From Euonymus europaeus (taxonomy: Eukaryota; Streptophyta; Magnoliopsida; Celastrales; Celastraceae): DNA of 64,000 nucleotides. Position numbers and translations under genes: made by a program. The stretch is taken from the NCBI GenBank assembly GCA_963580455.1, contig OY756957.1, forward strand, positions 20,873,001 through 20,937,000, read 5' to 3'. The notes beneath the pieces are model-generated. The model was given only the letters and a program-made list of their open reading frames with translations. It was not told the DNA's origin and did not search any database. Shown here in pieces: positions 9,920 to 21,014 of this stretch. Numbering within the stretch: position 1 is the first letter of the stretch; each line of letters starts with the position of its first letter.

Positions 9920-12444
9920 CTCCCCCTACAAACACATGTGGGGGGCTCCTCCAACAAGCCCGCAATCTTCCTGCATATCTAGTGCTTTTCTCTAGATAAC
10001 GTCTTAGTTAGCATATCTAACCCATTATCATCTGTATGAACCTTTCCCAACTACAATAATTTTTCTTTGAGAACATTTCAGATCCTATGATTCCTGACGT
10101 CAATGTGTTTTGATCTAGAGTGGAAAGTTGCATTCTTGATAAGGTGAATTGCACTCTAAGTATCGCAGTAAGGAACATAGTTCTTCTAAATTTGGCCCAA
10201 CTCTTGTAAGATCTTTTTCATCCACAATATCTCATTTCAACCTTCAATGATTTCGATATATTCTGCCTCTGTATTGGAAAAGGCAACACACTTTTGTAGT
10301 CGTGATTGCCACAAAATTGTTCCCCCTACAAATATTATTAGATACTTGGATATAGATTTTCTAAAATCCATATCCTTAGCCATATCTGCATTTTTATATC
10401 CTTACAATACAAGTTTCTCATTTCCAAACATAAACAATGACTAGATATACCTCTAACATACCTGAGTATCCATTTAATCGTTGTCTAGTATACCTTTCCA
10501 GGATTTGAAAGGAAAAGACTGTCAATGTCAACTCTGTGAGAAATGTGTTGTCTTGTGCATACCATGACATACATTAAACTGCCAACTATCAATGCATAAG
10601 GAACTTATTCATTTCTACCTTTACTTTCTCAGTTGTAGGACGTCGTTCCACACTAAGCTTAAAGTGGCTTGCAAGTGGGGAACAAACAGGTTTAGTTTTA
10701 GACATGTTGAATCTTTCAAGAACCTTCTTGAGATATCATTCTTGAGATATCTAAATTTTGTATTTTTTTTCCTATCATGAGTAATCATCATGCCAAGAAT
10801 TTGCTTTGCTAGTCCTAAATCCTTCATTGCAAAGGACTTTCTTAATTCATGCTTCAACTTATTGTACCACTACCTTTGTTCCTCTTTTAGAGCATATTGA
10901 CTTTTCTCTAATCTACACACCTTTCTCTCCTTACCTTTGGCTTGATAACCTTCGGGTTGCTCCATGTAAATTTCCTCTTCAAGATCTCCATGTAAAAAAT
11001 GATATTTTTATGTCAAGTTGTTCAAACTCCAAATTTAGAATTTAGACTGGCTGACAAGCCGATAACTACTCTGATAGAAGACATTTTCACCACAGGTAAA
11101 AACATTTCATCAAAATCAACATCCTTCTTTTGCCTGAATCCTTTCACAACTAGTCTTGCTTTGTAGTGAGGTTGTAAGTTGTGTTCATCATTATTGATCC
11201 TATACAACCACTTGTTTTTCAAAGCTTTTCGAACCTGTGGTAATTTCAACAAATCAAACGTGTGGTTCTCATGCAAAGATTTCACTTCTTCGTGCATGGC
11301 TTTTAACCATTTATCTTTGTACTGGTCCGTGACTACTTCATCATAGCTCTCTGACTATCCCTCGTCAATGTGCATTATATACTAATGATCAGGATATTTG
11401 CTACTTGGTTGTTTCTCCCGAGTAGATCTTCTGAGTTATGGTTATGATTGGTCTAGCTCTAAAGCTGGTTTTGATCTTTCGTTGGTAGTTGGTGGGTCAT
11501 CATCAATTTCTAACACCATTCCTCCACCACTAGAGTTCATTGGTGAGGATATTAGCCTTAGATCAACTAAACTTTCTTCTGATTGTGAATTCTCTTCCCT
11601 CTCGAGATCGTCAATTGTTTGATGTTCAAGGAATACCACATCTTTACTTCTGATGATCATTTTGTTGATAGGATCCCAGAGTCTATAACCAAATTCTTCA
11701 TGGGCATATCCTGTAAAATATATTATTTCACCTTCTCATCCATTTTGGACCTTTCATCTATTGGATTATGAAAAAATTCCCTACAACAAAACACTTTAAA
11801 GTGTTTCTAGGAAACATCTTTCCTTGTCCAGACCCTTTCTGGTATGTCATTGTTTAGTGGGCCTAATGGAAAAGGTTGATTGAATCCACTGTTTTCCTCA
11901 TTGTCTCCCCTAAAAGGAGTTTGGCAGTCTTACATCTGAGAGCATACATCTGATTCGTTCACAGATAGTTCTATTCATCCTCTCAACAATATAGTTGTGC
12001 TGAGGTGTCTTGGGTACTGACTTTTTTAGTTTGATGTCGAGTTTTCTATAGTACTCTTTATATGGTCCTTGATACTCACCATCATTGTCAGCACGTACAC
12101 ACTTTAGTTTTTTGTATGTTGTTCTCTTCACTTTTGCATTAAATTGGGCGAAAAATCTCCATCACTTGATATTTGGTTTTCAAAACAAAAGTCAAAACTT
12201 TTCTAGAATGGTCATCAATAAATGTTACAAAATAAAGAGCACCACCTACTGACTTATGACTCATTGTGTAGACATTGATATGTATCAAATCTAAAATATT
12301 AGCTTTTATAGCTAGTGGAAAATTTTGAAATGTAACTCTGTGTTGTTTTCCCATAATACAATCAACAAAAGTTTTTACGGGTGTGTGTTTTATACCTAGC
12401 AAGAGCTCTTTTTCGGAAAGAATTTGGAGGCTTTTCTCACTCAT
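9920..12444 (-). pseudogene. Tork-like copia pol remnant: pre-integrase, integrase, RT, RNase H
   Basis: Reading from 12444 downwards on the minus strand: a GAG-pre-integrase segment with HMSEK...GKQHRVTF; integrase with IDLIHxNVY-like and FIDDHSRK segments; then RADNDGEYQG and TPQHNYIVERMNRT around 12131-11910. RT follows, with KARLVVKGFRQKKDVDFDE near 11150 and KDLGLAKQILGM near 10820. The RNase H tail ends near 9960 with HTDDNGLDMLTK. The frame is split into at least six pieces by stops and indels. Integrase has lost the usual Gly of QQNG (QHNY here). Confidence 0.8.
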
Positions 12445-12520
12445 ATGACTAAGCCGTTTATGCCATACCTCAGTAGTAACTTCTTTCCTAGTTGCATTTA
12501 TCTCTCATTTACACAGCTTA

Positions 12521-12673
12521 TGTCACGCCCCTCTCCCAGATAGGTGCGGATGAGCACCCATGAATCCCAGAGGCGTGATCGGCAGGGAACTCCTCCATTC
12601 CCCGAACCGGATTTAAACCAAATATCTACCCAAAACACTATGAATCAACAATCTAGCTATAGTAATAGCCTCT

Positions 12674-12709
<36 letters not shown>

Positions 12710-14595
12710 AATATGAACCATGATCCCAAATACTGCCAACATAATGTAACCTGGAATCCAGAGTCTACAGCGGAAAAATCCAAGTAGCATAGATACGAAA
12801 ACATATACTAAAGACAGACACAAACATCCCCATAGTAGCTACCATCACGCCTCACGCATCCCTGTGCTGATCATACACTCCGGCTATCTCACCTGAAAAC
12901 ATGAGAATGAAAGGGATGAGCTACAAAGCTCAGTAGGGATATGGAGAAATATCGATCATCGGAATAAACGGAAAGTAAAACTCAAGATGTATGTGAAATG
13001 AACAGGAACTCAAATAGTGATACACTCTCGTATGACCGAACTCCAGTAAATCAAAGATAAATTAAGAAAGCCTGTAAGATATAAAATACGTAAAGAAAAA
13101 CCATAAGTGATACCGTGATAGGATATAGAATCTCTGAACCCATCATAAATATCAACAAATCAGTCAATCAATAGGGTAGACACCGAATAGGCTCCACCAC
13201 TACCATCCTCAAGTACAACTCTCAAATCAGCACACAATCATAATCCAACTCAAATCCATATAACATTAGAAAATCCTCCCCTGGACCCACCCTGATCCCC
13301 GCAAAGTGTCTCCCAGTCCAGGTACTCCCTAGATTGGATGAGGATCGAGCCTATATAGGTACTCGATAGCATCGCCTACATTGAAGAGCGTCCCCTAGGA
13401 TGTACCCCACCTCAATCCGGTCTCCAGGTACGTACCTGATCAGAACCATCAACAAACCATCCAGTAGGCTGGGTCGCCCGATGTGGGTCCCACACACTAC
13501 AAATCATCCATCAATAATCTCGTAACATCATCACCGAAAATCACCAGAGTACAGTCCTATCTGGACTCTCAAAAGTACTACACAAACTAGAAGTGGGCCC
13601 TACCTCTGAGTGTGGGCCCCATAGGAGACATGGCGCACAAGGATGCAGCCAGTCGCACAAATAATCCATAATAGCATAAAATAATAATACAGTTGCAATT
13701 GCAGAAACAAATCAGATAAGAGTGCAAATAGAGAAATTCCCAACCTCCGGGAATTTCATACAAATAGACAAGTAGGAGTCCGTCGAATATGGAACCCCTG
13801 GAACCCCAAATAAGAAATAGGGCAGAATCCCTACCTGAAATGTCGACTAACGCTAATCCGTAGTACGTCCGAAATCCCAATCCAAAATCCCCAAATAGGC
13901 CTCTTGCATCAGAATACGTATACATATACACGACGGTCAAAATACGGAAAAGTCAACCTAAAAGTCAAATGGTCAACTCGGGTAAAAAAGTCAAACCTGA
14001 TCAAAAGTCAACTCGGGTCAAACCCGTGAACAGTGGCACCGCCACTGGCGTCGTCGGAGTAGGCGATTCCGGCGACTTTTTCTGGCGAGCCATACATCAA
14101 ATTAAAGCTCTCAACACAAGCAATCCAATGGTACCTGTCTCGTTCCAAAACTCCACCGGAATCGACCGGGATCGCGTTTCAAAGTCGCGGAAAACTAAAT
14201 CTTTGCCGCCTGATTCCGCCGCCTGTGGTGCTCCGATGACGACGATTCCGGTTGGGTTTTGCTCCTCTCTCTACAAGCTTCGATTCGACACCTCCCACGC
14301 CTCAATCGGACCACAAATGGAAAAATTCCATTTCAAATTCCATTTTCTCTCTCTCCCTTGCGTGTACTGGAGAAGAAGAAGCCAAATCTGGTTTTTACCA
14401 GATTTTCCAGGTGAAATGACTATTTTGCCCCTCGTTTACCTAATAATTACTTAAACTTCCAAAATTCGTAACAATTTCAATTCAACTCCGATTTCGGTGA
14501 TTCTTGCGCCAATATTTTTCTAAAAATATGTAGTATTTATTAAAAATATAAAATTTTAAAAATAATTTTTAAAAAATTGGGTTCGGGATATTACA
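12521..14595 (-). mobile_element. Solo LTR of a Ty3/gypsy (Tekay/Del-like) element
   Basis: A 2075-bp insert that splits the Tork-like copia. On the minus strand it starts TGTAATATCCCGAACCC and ends GGGGCGTGACA, the terminal pattern of Tekay/Del-type LTRs. Inside, the minus strand has TGAGCTTTGTAGCTCA, a word typical of these LTRs. Flanking 5-bp repeats are GCTTA (12516-12520) and GTTTA (14596-14600), one mismatch. No internal gypsy coding sequence is present, so it is a solo LTR left by LTR-LTR recombination. The frames at 13587-13940 and 13969-14454 lie inside it and are not genes. Confidence 0.8.
12674..12709. repeat. (CA)n(TA)n microsatellite
   Basis: About eight CA followed by about nine TA units within the solo LTR. 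Confidence 0.9.
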
Positions 14596-15890
14596 GTTTA
14601 GCTTTTGTTAGATATAAAGAGGTGTCCTTCTTACCTTTTGCTATCGTCAAGTTACCATTGGCGAGCTTCCATTTGCCTCCTCCAAAATAATTGTAATATC
14701 CATCATCATAATTGTAATATCCAAAATAATTGTTATATTTACCTTTTTCCATCATCACAAATCTTTCGATAGAAATCAAGTTCAGACGGATATTAGAAAC
14801 GTATCTCACACTTTTTTGGAACTAACAGGCACCCAAGATTAGTTTCTATATCAATATAGCTGATGTCGAAAATTTTACATACTTTATCATTTTTCATCCT
14901 CACACATCTAAATTTTCCTTTAGTGTAGGCCGAGAAGAAATCTTGGCATGGTGTGATATGAAATAAGGCACCCAAGCTGACAAACTGGTGGAATTGTCAA
15001 ATATAAATTGACATAATTCTCATCTTGAACAATGACAACTTCATCAGTGACTAGTAGTGTTAGTTGTTCGATTTTTATGTTCAATTTTCTTGGATCATTT
15101 TGTCTTCAATTTTTGACACAAATAGTAAAGTGTTTGGGCTTGCCACAATGATGACACTTCAAGTCTCATCTAGATTTTGACTTTGATCATGACTTTGATC
15201 ATTCTCTTTGCTGGTTCTGACCATTGGGATTTTTGTTGGTGCTTCTCTCTCGTGAATATTGCTTGTGTTGCCTTTCTGAGACAAGTGCTTTAGACTCGAA
15301 AGAATTTACCTCGTCTTTTTTTTTCAAGATTCTTCATTTACCATTTTGTCTTTTACCATATCTAGGGTAAACATTCCGTCTGGAGCATAGTTATTGACTG
15401 GAACAACTTATGTGTCTCAACTCAGCGGTAAAGAGCTCAGCATTAGTAGTGCCTGCAACTCGTCATCTGCGGTCATTTGCTCCGACATACTGCACCTATA
15501 CTTGTTCTTCGAATTTACAAGTCTTCGCATAAAAGTTCTCTTATTTTGTGCAGTTCTTTTGGCATACATTTTCTCCAATTTTTGCCAAATAACATAAGCA
15601 TCATGTTCATTAGGTAAAATCTGAAAAATACTCGTCAATCCACTATCTGATTTGAGTAGCACACTTTCGATGTAGGACCTCCCAATCATCGTCTTTTGAG
15701 GTGGTTGTTGTAGTAGCTTTATCGTTACTCTTTACTTATTGTGATTGTCACTTTTTTTTGTCAACCTTTTGATAGACTTCCACAAATCTTTCATGTACAA
15801 TAGATCCTCTCTCTTCGACTTTCAGAGTGCATAGTTATGGACTGTCAATTTGATCAAGTAACTTGTGCTCTCATCCATTATTGTGCTCTT
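14596..15890 (-). pseudogene. Tork-like copia gag and protease remnant
   Basis: The minus strand from about 15890 down has gag-like segments. These include IWQKLEKMYAKRTAQNKRTFMRRL (split across 15590-15520), a zinc-knuckle remnant near 15150, and protease/pre-integrase pieces near 14960-14600 with a VSNIRLNLIS motif. It joins the downstream pol remnant across the solo LTR. Frames are heavily broken and one segment (14690-14740) is expanded by TCATCATAATTGTAATAT repeats. Confidence 0.65.
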
Positions 15891-15896
15891 AATTTT

Positions 15897-15908
15897 GCTT
15901 CGATACTA
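15897..15908 (-). promoter_or_regulatory. Degenerate primer-binding site of the Tork-like copia
   Basis: On the minus strand TAGTATCGAAGC matches 9 of 12 bases of the initiator tRNA-Met primer site TGGTATCAGAGC and starts 3 bp inside the 5' LTR end. Confidence 0.6.
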
Positions 15909-15911
15909 CTT

Positions 15912-16425
15912 TGTTGGGATAAGAATATAAAACAATGAAAATAACTTCAAGAACTTTGGAAAACCACTAAAGTGGAAAAAACCACGGGAGCCTTAGGCCA
16001 CTTGAAACGTTCACTATATAAATGAGATTACAAACTTCACCTATGGGTACTCCTCGCAATACAAATATTGTATAGCTTTAATTTGTGGATAAAATCCTCA
16101 CAAATTGACCCACAGTTTTTCTCTTTCTTTCTCTACAAACTCTAGCAGTTTTTTTTTCTCTCTATAGGTTATTTTTGCACTTAAAACATCTCTAATTTAT
16201 AGAAGAAGTTGGCCAAAAGTAGAACATTATCTCATAATTGCATTTACATTGACTCGCCTTATTATCAAAGATGTGAAAATATTTTCTTATCAAGCATTCA
16301 TTGCTTGAAGATATTTTTTTTATCTCACATTAATTACAAGACACACTTATGACTTTATACCAAGTATTTATTACTTGTATGACCCATATTTATTGTAGAT
16401 TTGTTTACCAACAAATCTTTCGGAC
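15912..16425 (-). repeat. 5' LTR of the Tork-like copia element
   Basis: Plus-strand start TGTTGGGATAAG; aligns with 9367-9916. The outer end is blurred by divergence and placed at about 16425 from the alignment and a near-match target duplication. Confidence 0.7.
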
Positions 16426-16706
16426 CTTATGGCTCCGTTCCAATAATGATACTACAAACCAAGTTTGATTTTGGCATTTTGTTGTGGTAGCCCCACATGG
16501 GATTGTTTCACCTAACACTAATCCATTCTGAAACTACTAGAATATTACATTACAATTTCAAACAACAACTAGTTTGATGCCCTTGCTTAGATGAGGGCAT
16601 TGTTTTTTGTGGTTGATTTGTATTATGTAATTTGGCAGATTAGTTAACTGGGCATTTTCATTCGTTAGTGCAAGTTCATGTTGAAGAATTGATTGTTCAT
16701 CATTCA
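16426..16706. other. Unassigned sequence between two retroelements
   Basis: AT-rich sequence between the Tork-like copia and the large gypsy complex. It ends in ATTCA (16702-16706), the left target duplication of the gypsy element. I see no gene or recognisable repeat. Confidence 0.5.
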
Positions 16707-18056
16707 TGCATTACATTAGACAATCAACTTGAAGAGTTGCAGCAAAACTAAAAATAATGAGAATAACACAATTTGTAAAACTCACTTCCTCCTATGGCAT
16801 ATCATGTAAGTTTCCAGAGTGGTCTCTCAATCTTAAAATCTTCAATGATGGGACGTTTGCATGAGTAGGGATTTGTGCACCTATATACACATTATTCATC
16901 CAAAAAATTCGGCAACATTTTTCTATATATCGGAGGATGCCAACAACCTGGATATACACAACAAATAAGTACAATAATCACATCGATAATTCAATAAGGC
17001 CTTGGATCATCATTCAACATGCAATCCACAACCTAGTAGGGCATTAGTCCATCTAGAAACATGCAATCCTACATAAATATAATCATGAAACATTATCACA
17101 AGGTACCAACATACAATCATCTAGGACAGATGGTCCTCAATCCGGCTATGGAGTCCTTGTTTTTCAATGCATCCTCCCAATTTTTCAAACATAACACTGA
17201 AGAGGTGTTTCAATAAACATATTCCAAGGGTACATATAGTACTAATCATCCAAAACAAGATGTGGATGAGTAAATCCCACCCTAACCCCACTAACTACTC
17301 TAGGTGGTCAACTATGTCATCGACGTTTCTACATATTCGCATCGTTGGTTTCAAAACTGGTCTCACTTGTGGGGAGAAAAAAGAAAGTAAAAGGGTGAGC
17401 AGATGACTTAGTAGAGTAAAGAGAATATAATGAACGACATTAAGTTGATTTTAAGGAAATGTTCTGTGCAATAATATGCTATCTAACTATGAACATAACA
17501 CAACTAATAATCATACAATCCAAGTATATATCTATCCTACATGGATTGTCGTCCATCACAAATCCATCGATGAACATAGCCACCATCAACATCGACCCAT
17601 GAGGAATAGACAACATGCGTTACTGTAGTCATGGCCACACAAGATTTAAGTTTGATCGAAACTAACCCCTCGGGATCTTCGGTCTTGCCACACATGGAAG
17701 TCATTTAGTAAAAGTCCAACTTAGAGTTCGCCTACCATCCTCCCATGCAACATTCAATCAACCTAAGGGAATTACAAGTCCATACTTGAGCTTCCCATCC
17801 ATCTAAAATGCATGCCAATGTGCATATGCAATAATGCATATAACCTACATATATTTATGCTAGCACATGATACATGATTAGAATCAAATCATGCTCAATA
17901 TAAGATCGAACATGTAACTGGTACACAATTATATAAATTGAATGATATTAAAGAATTCTTACAAGGCTTGTTCTTCCTTAGGAACAATTAATGCAAGAAC
18001 ATAGAGAAACGACTAATGAATAACTTAAATCGCTCTTTAGGAATTAAAGGATAAAC
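16707..18056 (-). repeat. 3' LTR of the large gypsy element, outer part
   Basis: Aligns by eye with 50550-51120, sharing GGATATACxCAACAAATAAGTACAATAA-type and CAATCCACAACCTAGTAG words. The end TGCATTAC parallels the TGCAGAGG end of the 5' LTR. It is interrupted at 18056/18057 by the SIRE copia and resumes at 28246. The joined LTR is about 2286 bp, twice the 5' LTR, because the 5' LTR has an internal deletion near 51140. Confidence 0.8.
17282..17597. repeat. Donor copy of a 316-bp segment duplicated at 26248-26563
   Basis: Part of the gypsy 3' LTR. It is repeated, with about four substitutions, 9 kb away inside the SIRE copia element. Confidence 0.9.
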
Positions 18057-20544
18057 TGAAATCACTAGGCTAACACGAGAGGGGGGGGGGGGGGGGGGGG
18101 GGGTGAATTGTGTCTCCAAAAACTAAGTATAAACCCCAAATACAAAAACCACAATCTAAAAACGTACAAATGATCAAAACAGTGTTCATAGTACAAATCT
18201 GCCAACCAACCAAGTAGATATTATTTGACCTAGCAATTCAAGTCCAAATGCAACGAAATTTAGTATGCAATATCACAATACCTTAATTAATACTATATCA
18301 AAAATTCAGATCAAAATTCGAAGTCTAGCTATATGAATAGTGCATGGACAGATTGCTATTCTAGAAAATTAACTATCAAAAATATACCAAGAATCCACTA
18401 ATCACAAGTTGTTCAACCACAAGCAATATCCCAACAAGCAATGGCAGCAAGCAACACCCTAATATCAATTTATAAGGCACACAAATCACTAATAGCACCA
18501 AACAAGAAAGGACATAAAAAATTAGAGTGCACAAGGATATATAGTGGTTCGGTGCTCACACCTACATCCACTACCTAAACTCTCAAGCTTAGGATTTCCA
18601 AATCCACTAAAGGATATAAGTGATTTTGCAAGTTCACCACAAACTTAGCGTTTTCAAGCACACCCCAAACTTATACACCACCAAGGTTTGAAGCTAACCT
18701 TAAACTTTCACACACCTCTCAAAGGTAATGCCCTCAAAAGGGACTTTTACAAGTGATTTGGTTTTTGGTTCTCTCAAGATTAGCTCTAAGCTATTTGGAT
18801 GAGGAACACTTAATCTCTCAATGTAAAGCTCACTGGTAGGATATAAATTTGGCTCAAATTCGTGGCTTTCACTCAACCAAAGGTTCACACAAAGTCTCAC
18901 AAAGATGGAAATAATTTTAGGAGAAGCTTTGTGGAAAGTAGCTCAAGAACACTCAAAGAAATACCTTAATGATTTTGGCTTGAAAGTGTGTCTTAGCTTG
19001 AGGTTGATGAATGGAAGATGATGATAATAATCTCAACAAATTATGATCAAAAGATCAAGAGAAGATCACTCAAAAATTGTAGAATCAAGAACAAAAGCTC
19101 TATTGGTAATTTTTGCTCATAAGTTTTTCAGTGTGGAATGAAGTATGACTTTCCTCTTAATTTGTCTCCATTTAATCTTGTCCATTGGATCTTGTTAATC
19201 TTCAATCTCAGCCCTCAATCAACTTATAATCTCTGCCCTTCATCTTCAAAAACGAAATCAATCAACACCCTTGAAAGGCTAGCCGTTATTGACTTTTGGT
19301 CAACCTTTGATTCAAATTTCAAATCTTGGCTCCAAGGTTTGTTTGGATCTTTTGTGCTTCTTGTTAAACTCTTCTTCATGCTTAGAAAGGCTTCAAAAAT
19401 CAACCAAACAACCCTTGCAAGGCACACACGAAATTCCCCCCAAAATACTTGAAAACAAGAACATAATAGTACATGGTGATGTGGACAATTTTCCTCCAAG
19501 TGTTTTGGCTCCAATCTTTTTCATAAATGAATCCAAGGCTTCTCAAACTCCCTCCAAAGGCTCCTAAGGCTTTCTAGAAGGGTTATGACCGTGCCCCTAC
19601 TCCAAATAAATCATCCAACATTAATTCAACTTAGTCTAACCCATGAAAGGTCAATTTGAGGAATTTAGGCTATTTTGGATAAGAATGGGTTGCACCAATT
19701 TAAGTATTCTTCACTCCAAATTTGGTCAACTTTCTCAATAAATATATCTTAGACTATTTCCTAAATAAATCCTTCAATGTAGGTCACATAATCTCAATTG
19801 CTCCCAAATAGGGTTTCCTAGGGGATTTTGGGTTCTAAGTGCCTAAACAATGAAACCTCAATACTCCATGACCATTTCATATCCTCAATTAATTTCCCAA
19901 ATAAGTGTATGATTTTTTCCTACAAAGAAATGAGTGATAGAACACTCCAATGTTGCTTGTAAGCTCAAAGAGCTTGAATGCTTGCACTTGGGTTAACCAA
20001 TATGATATAAGCTCAATAAAATTCAAGTAAGCACATGATAAATCAATTTATCTATATAAGAATGTGAATACAAAATTTCACTTATAATTGAGGTCGTTTG
20101 GTCATTCAATTTGATCATGCAAATCTCAACTAGGCTAGTTTCACAACTACACTAGTGAATTAATGTCAACTGACAAATTGAACATGACAGAGTTAAAATT
20201 GACTTGACAATATTTCACAATGAAAAATTCCAAAGTGTCTTAAATAATTTTCAAAACAAGAATCAAGTCAATCAGAGATCATATGAATAAGTTATGACAA
20301 TTCAACCAACGTGTGCACAGTGTGATGTTTGAACAATTTTTGTAGTGTGAAAATGAACAAGTCCAAAATCATCAAATTCATATCAAATATGATCAAACAT
20401 GATTCCAAAGATATATAATGAAGCTTAAATTAGTAGAGAAAATACATTTCATGATTCATCCAAATTCATCCAAAGATAAGCACAATCAAATAGTCCAATA
20501 CGTATTTTGCATCAAAACATAAATGTAGGACATATGGTCTAACA
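18057..20544 (-). repeat. 3' LTR of the SIRE-type element
   Basis: 2488 bp, TG..CA on the plus strand. Positions 18881-20544 match 26564-28240; the part before 18881 has no partner in the 5' LTR. The frames at 19138-19567 lie within it and recur in the other LTR, so they are not genes. Confidence 0.88.
18081..18103. repeat. 23-base G homopolymer in the LTR
   Basis: A run of 23 G on the plus strand. On the sense (minus) strand it is a C-run after CAATTCA, a feature often seen near the end of SIRE-type LTRs. Assembly length is uncertain for such runs. Confidence 0.9.
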
Positions 20545-20558
20545 ATCTCCACCTTTTT
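20545..20558 (-). promoter_or_regulatory. Polypurine tract of the SIRE-type element
   Basis: The minus-strand AAAAAGGTGGAGAT ends immediately at the LTR start TGTTAGACC. A second purine run, GTAGGGGGAGTT, lies upstream near 20928-20940 on the minus strand. Confidence 0.7.
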
Positions 20559-21014
20559 GATGATTACAAAAATACATGATGTTAAAAAAGGCTATTTGAT
20601 ACCAATTGAATTTGGATACCGAATGTCATGCATAAAGTGAGCAAAATTATATCTCCATTTTGAAATCAAATAAAATTTGAGGAAATAGGGATAATTCAAC
20701 TTCAAAAATAATGAATGGTTTAACTCAATGAAGTGCATCAACTAATGCTTCCTAAGCCATGTAAAAACATTGAATGCATAGCTTGAAAATCATTCAAAAT
20801 ACCAATTAAAAATCAAATATGTTTTCAAGCTGATATATACTAGCAAGGAATACCAATAACATGGAAGCAATCATGGATCATCATTTAAGCAAGGAATCAC
20901 ATCAAACACATAAGAGTTTATTTGGGAACTCCCCCTACACATGTGCATCTCATTCAAATAAGTATATATAACCAATCGAGATGTGTCACATGCAATCAAG
21001 TAAAGACCATGCAT

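Larger units (their letters stand above)
9367..16425 (-). mobile_element. Old Tork/Tnt1-like Ty1/copia element
   Basis: A minus-strand copia retrotransposon of about 7 kb including a later insert. Related terminal regions at 9367-9916 and 15912-16425 are the LTRs, with TGTTGG...CCAACA-type ends. A purine-rich tract lies beside the 3' LTR (minus strand, 9917-9928, GTAGGGGGAGTT) and a degenerate initiator-Met primer site beside the 5' LTR. Between them lie decayed gag, protease/pre-integrase, integrase, RT and RNase H in copia order. The possible target duplication is imperfect (CTAAT 9362-9366 against CTTAT 16426-16430). Many frameshifts and diverged LTRs make this one of the oldest elements here. 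Confidence 0.8.

Noticed and set aside
13587..14454. Frames of 117 and 161 codons
   Set aside because: They lie inside the gypsy solo LTR and have no recognisable motif.
19138..19567. Overlapping frames of about 90-100 codons on both strands
   Set aside because: They recur at 26798-27215 because both lie in the LTR copies of the SIRE element, and they show no coding signature.
20928..20940. Polypurine run as the true 3' LTR border of the SIRE element
   Set aside because: The LTR alignment ends at 20544, about 390 bp away, next to a different purine tract; this run can only be an extra tract.
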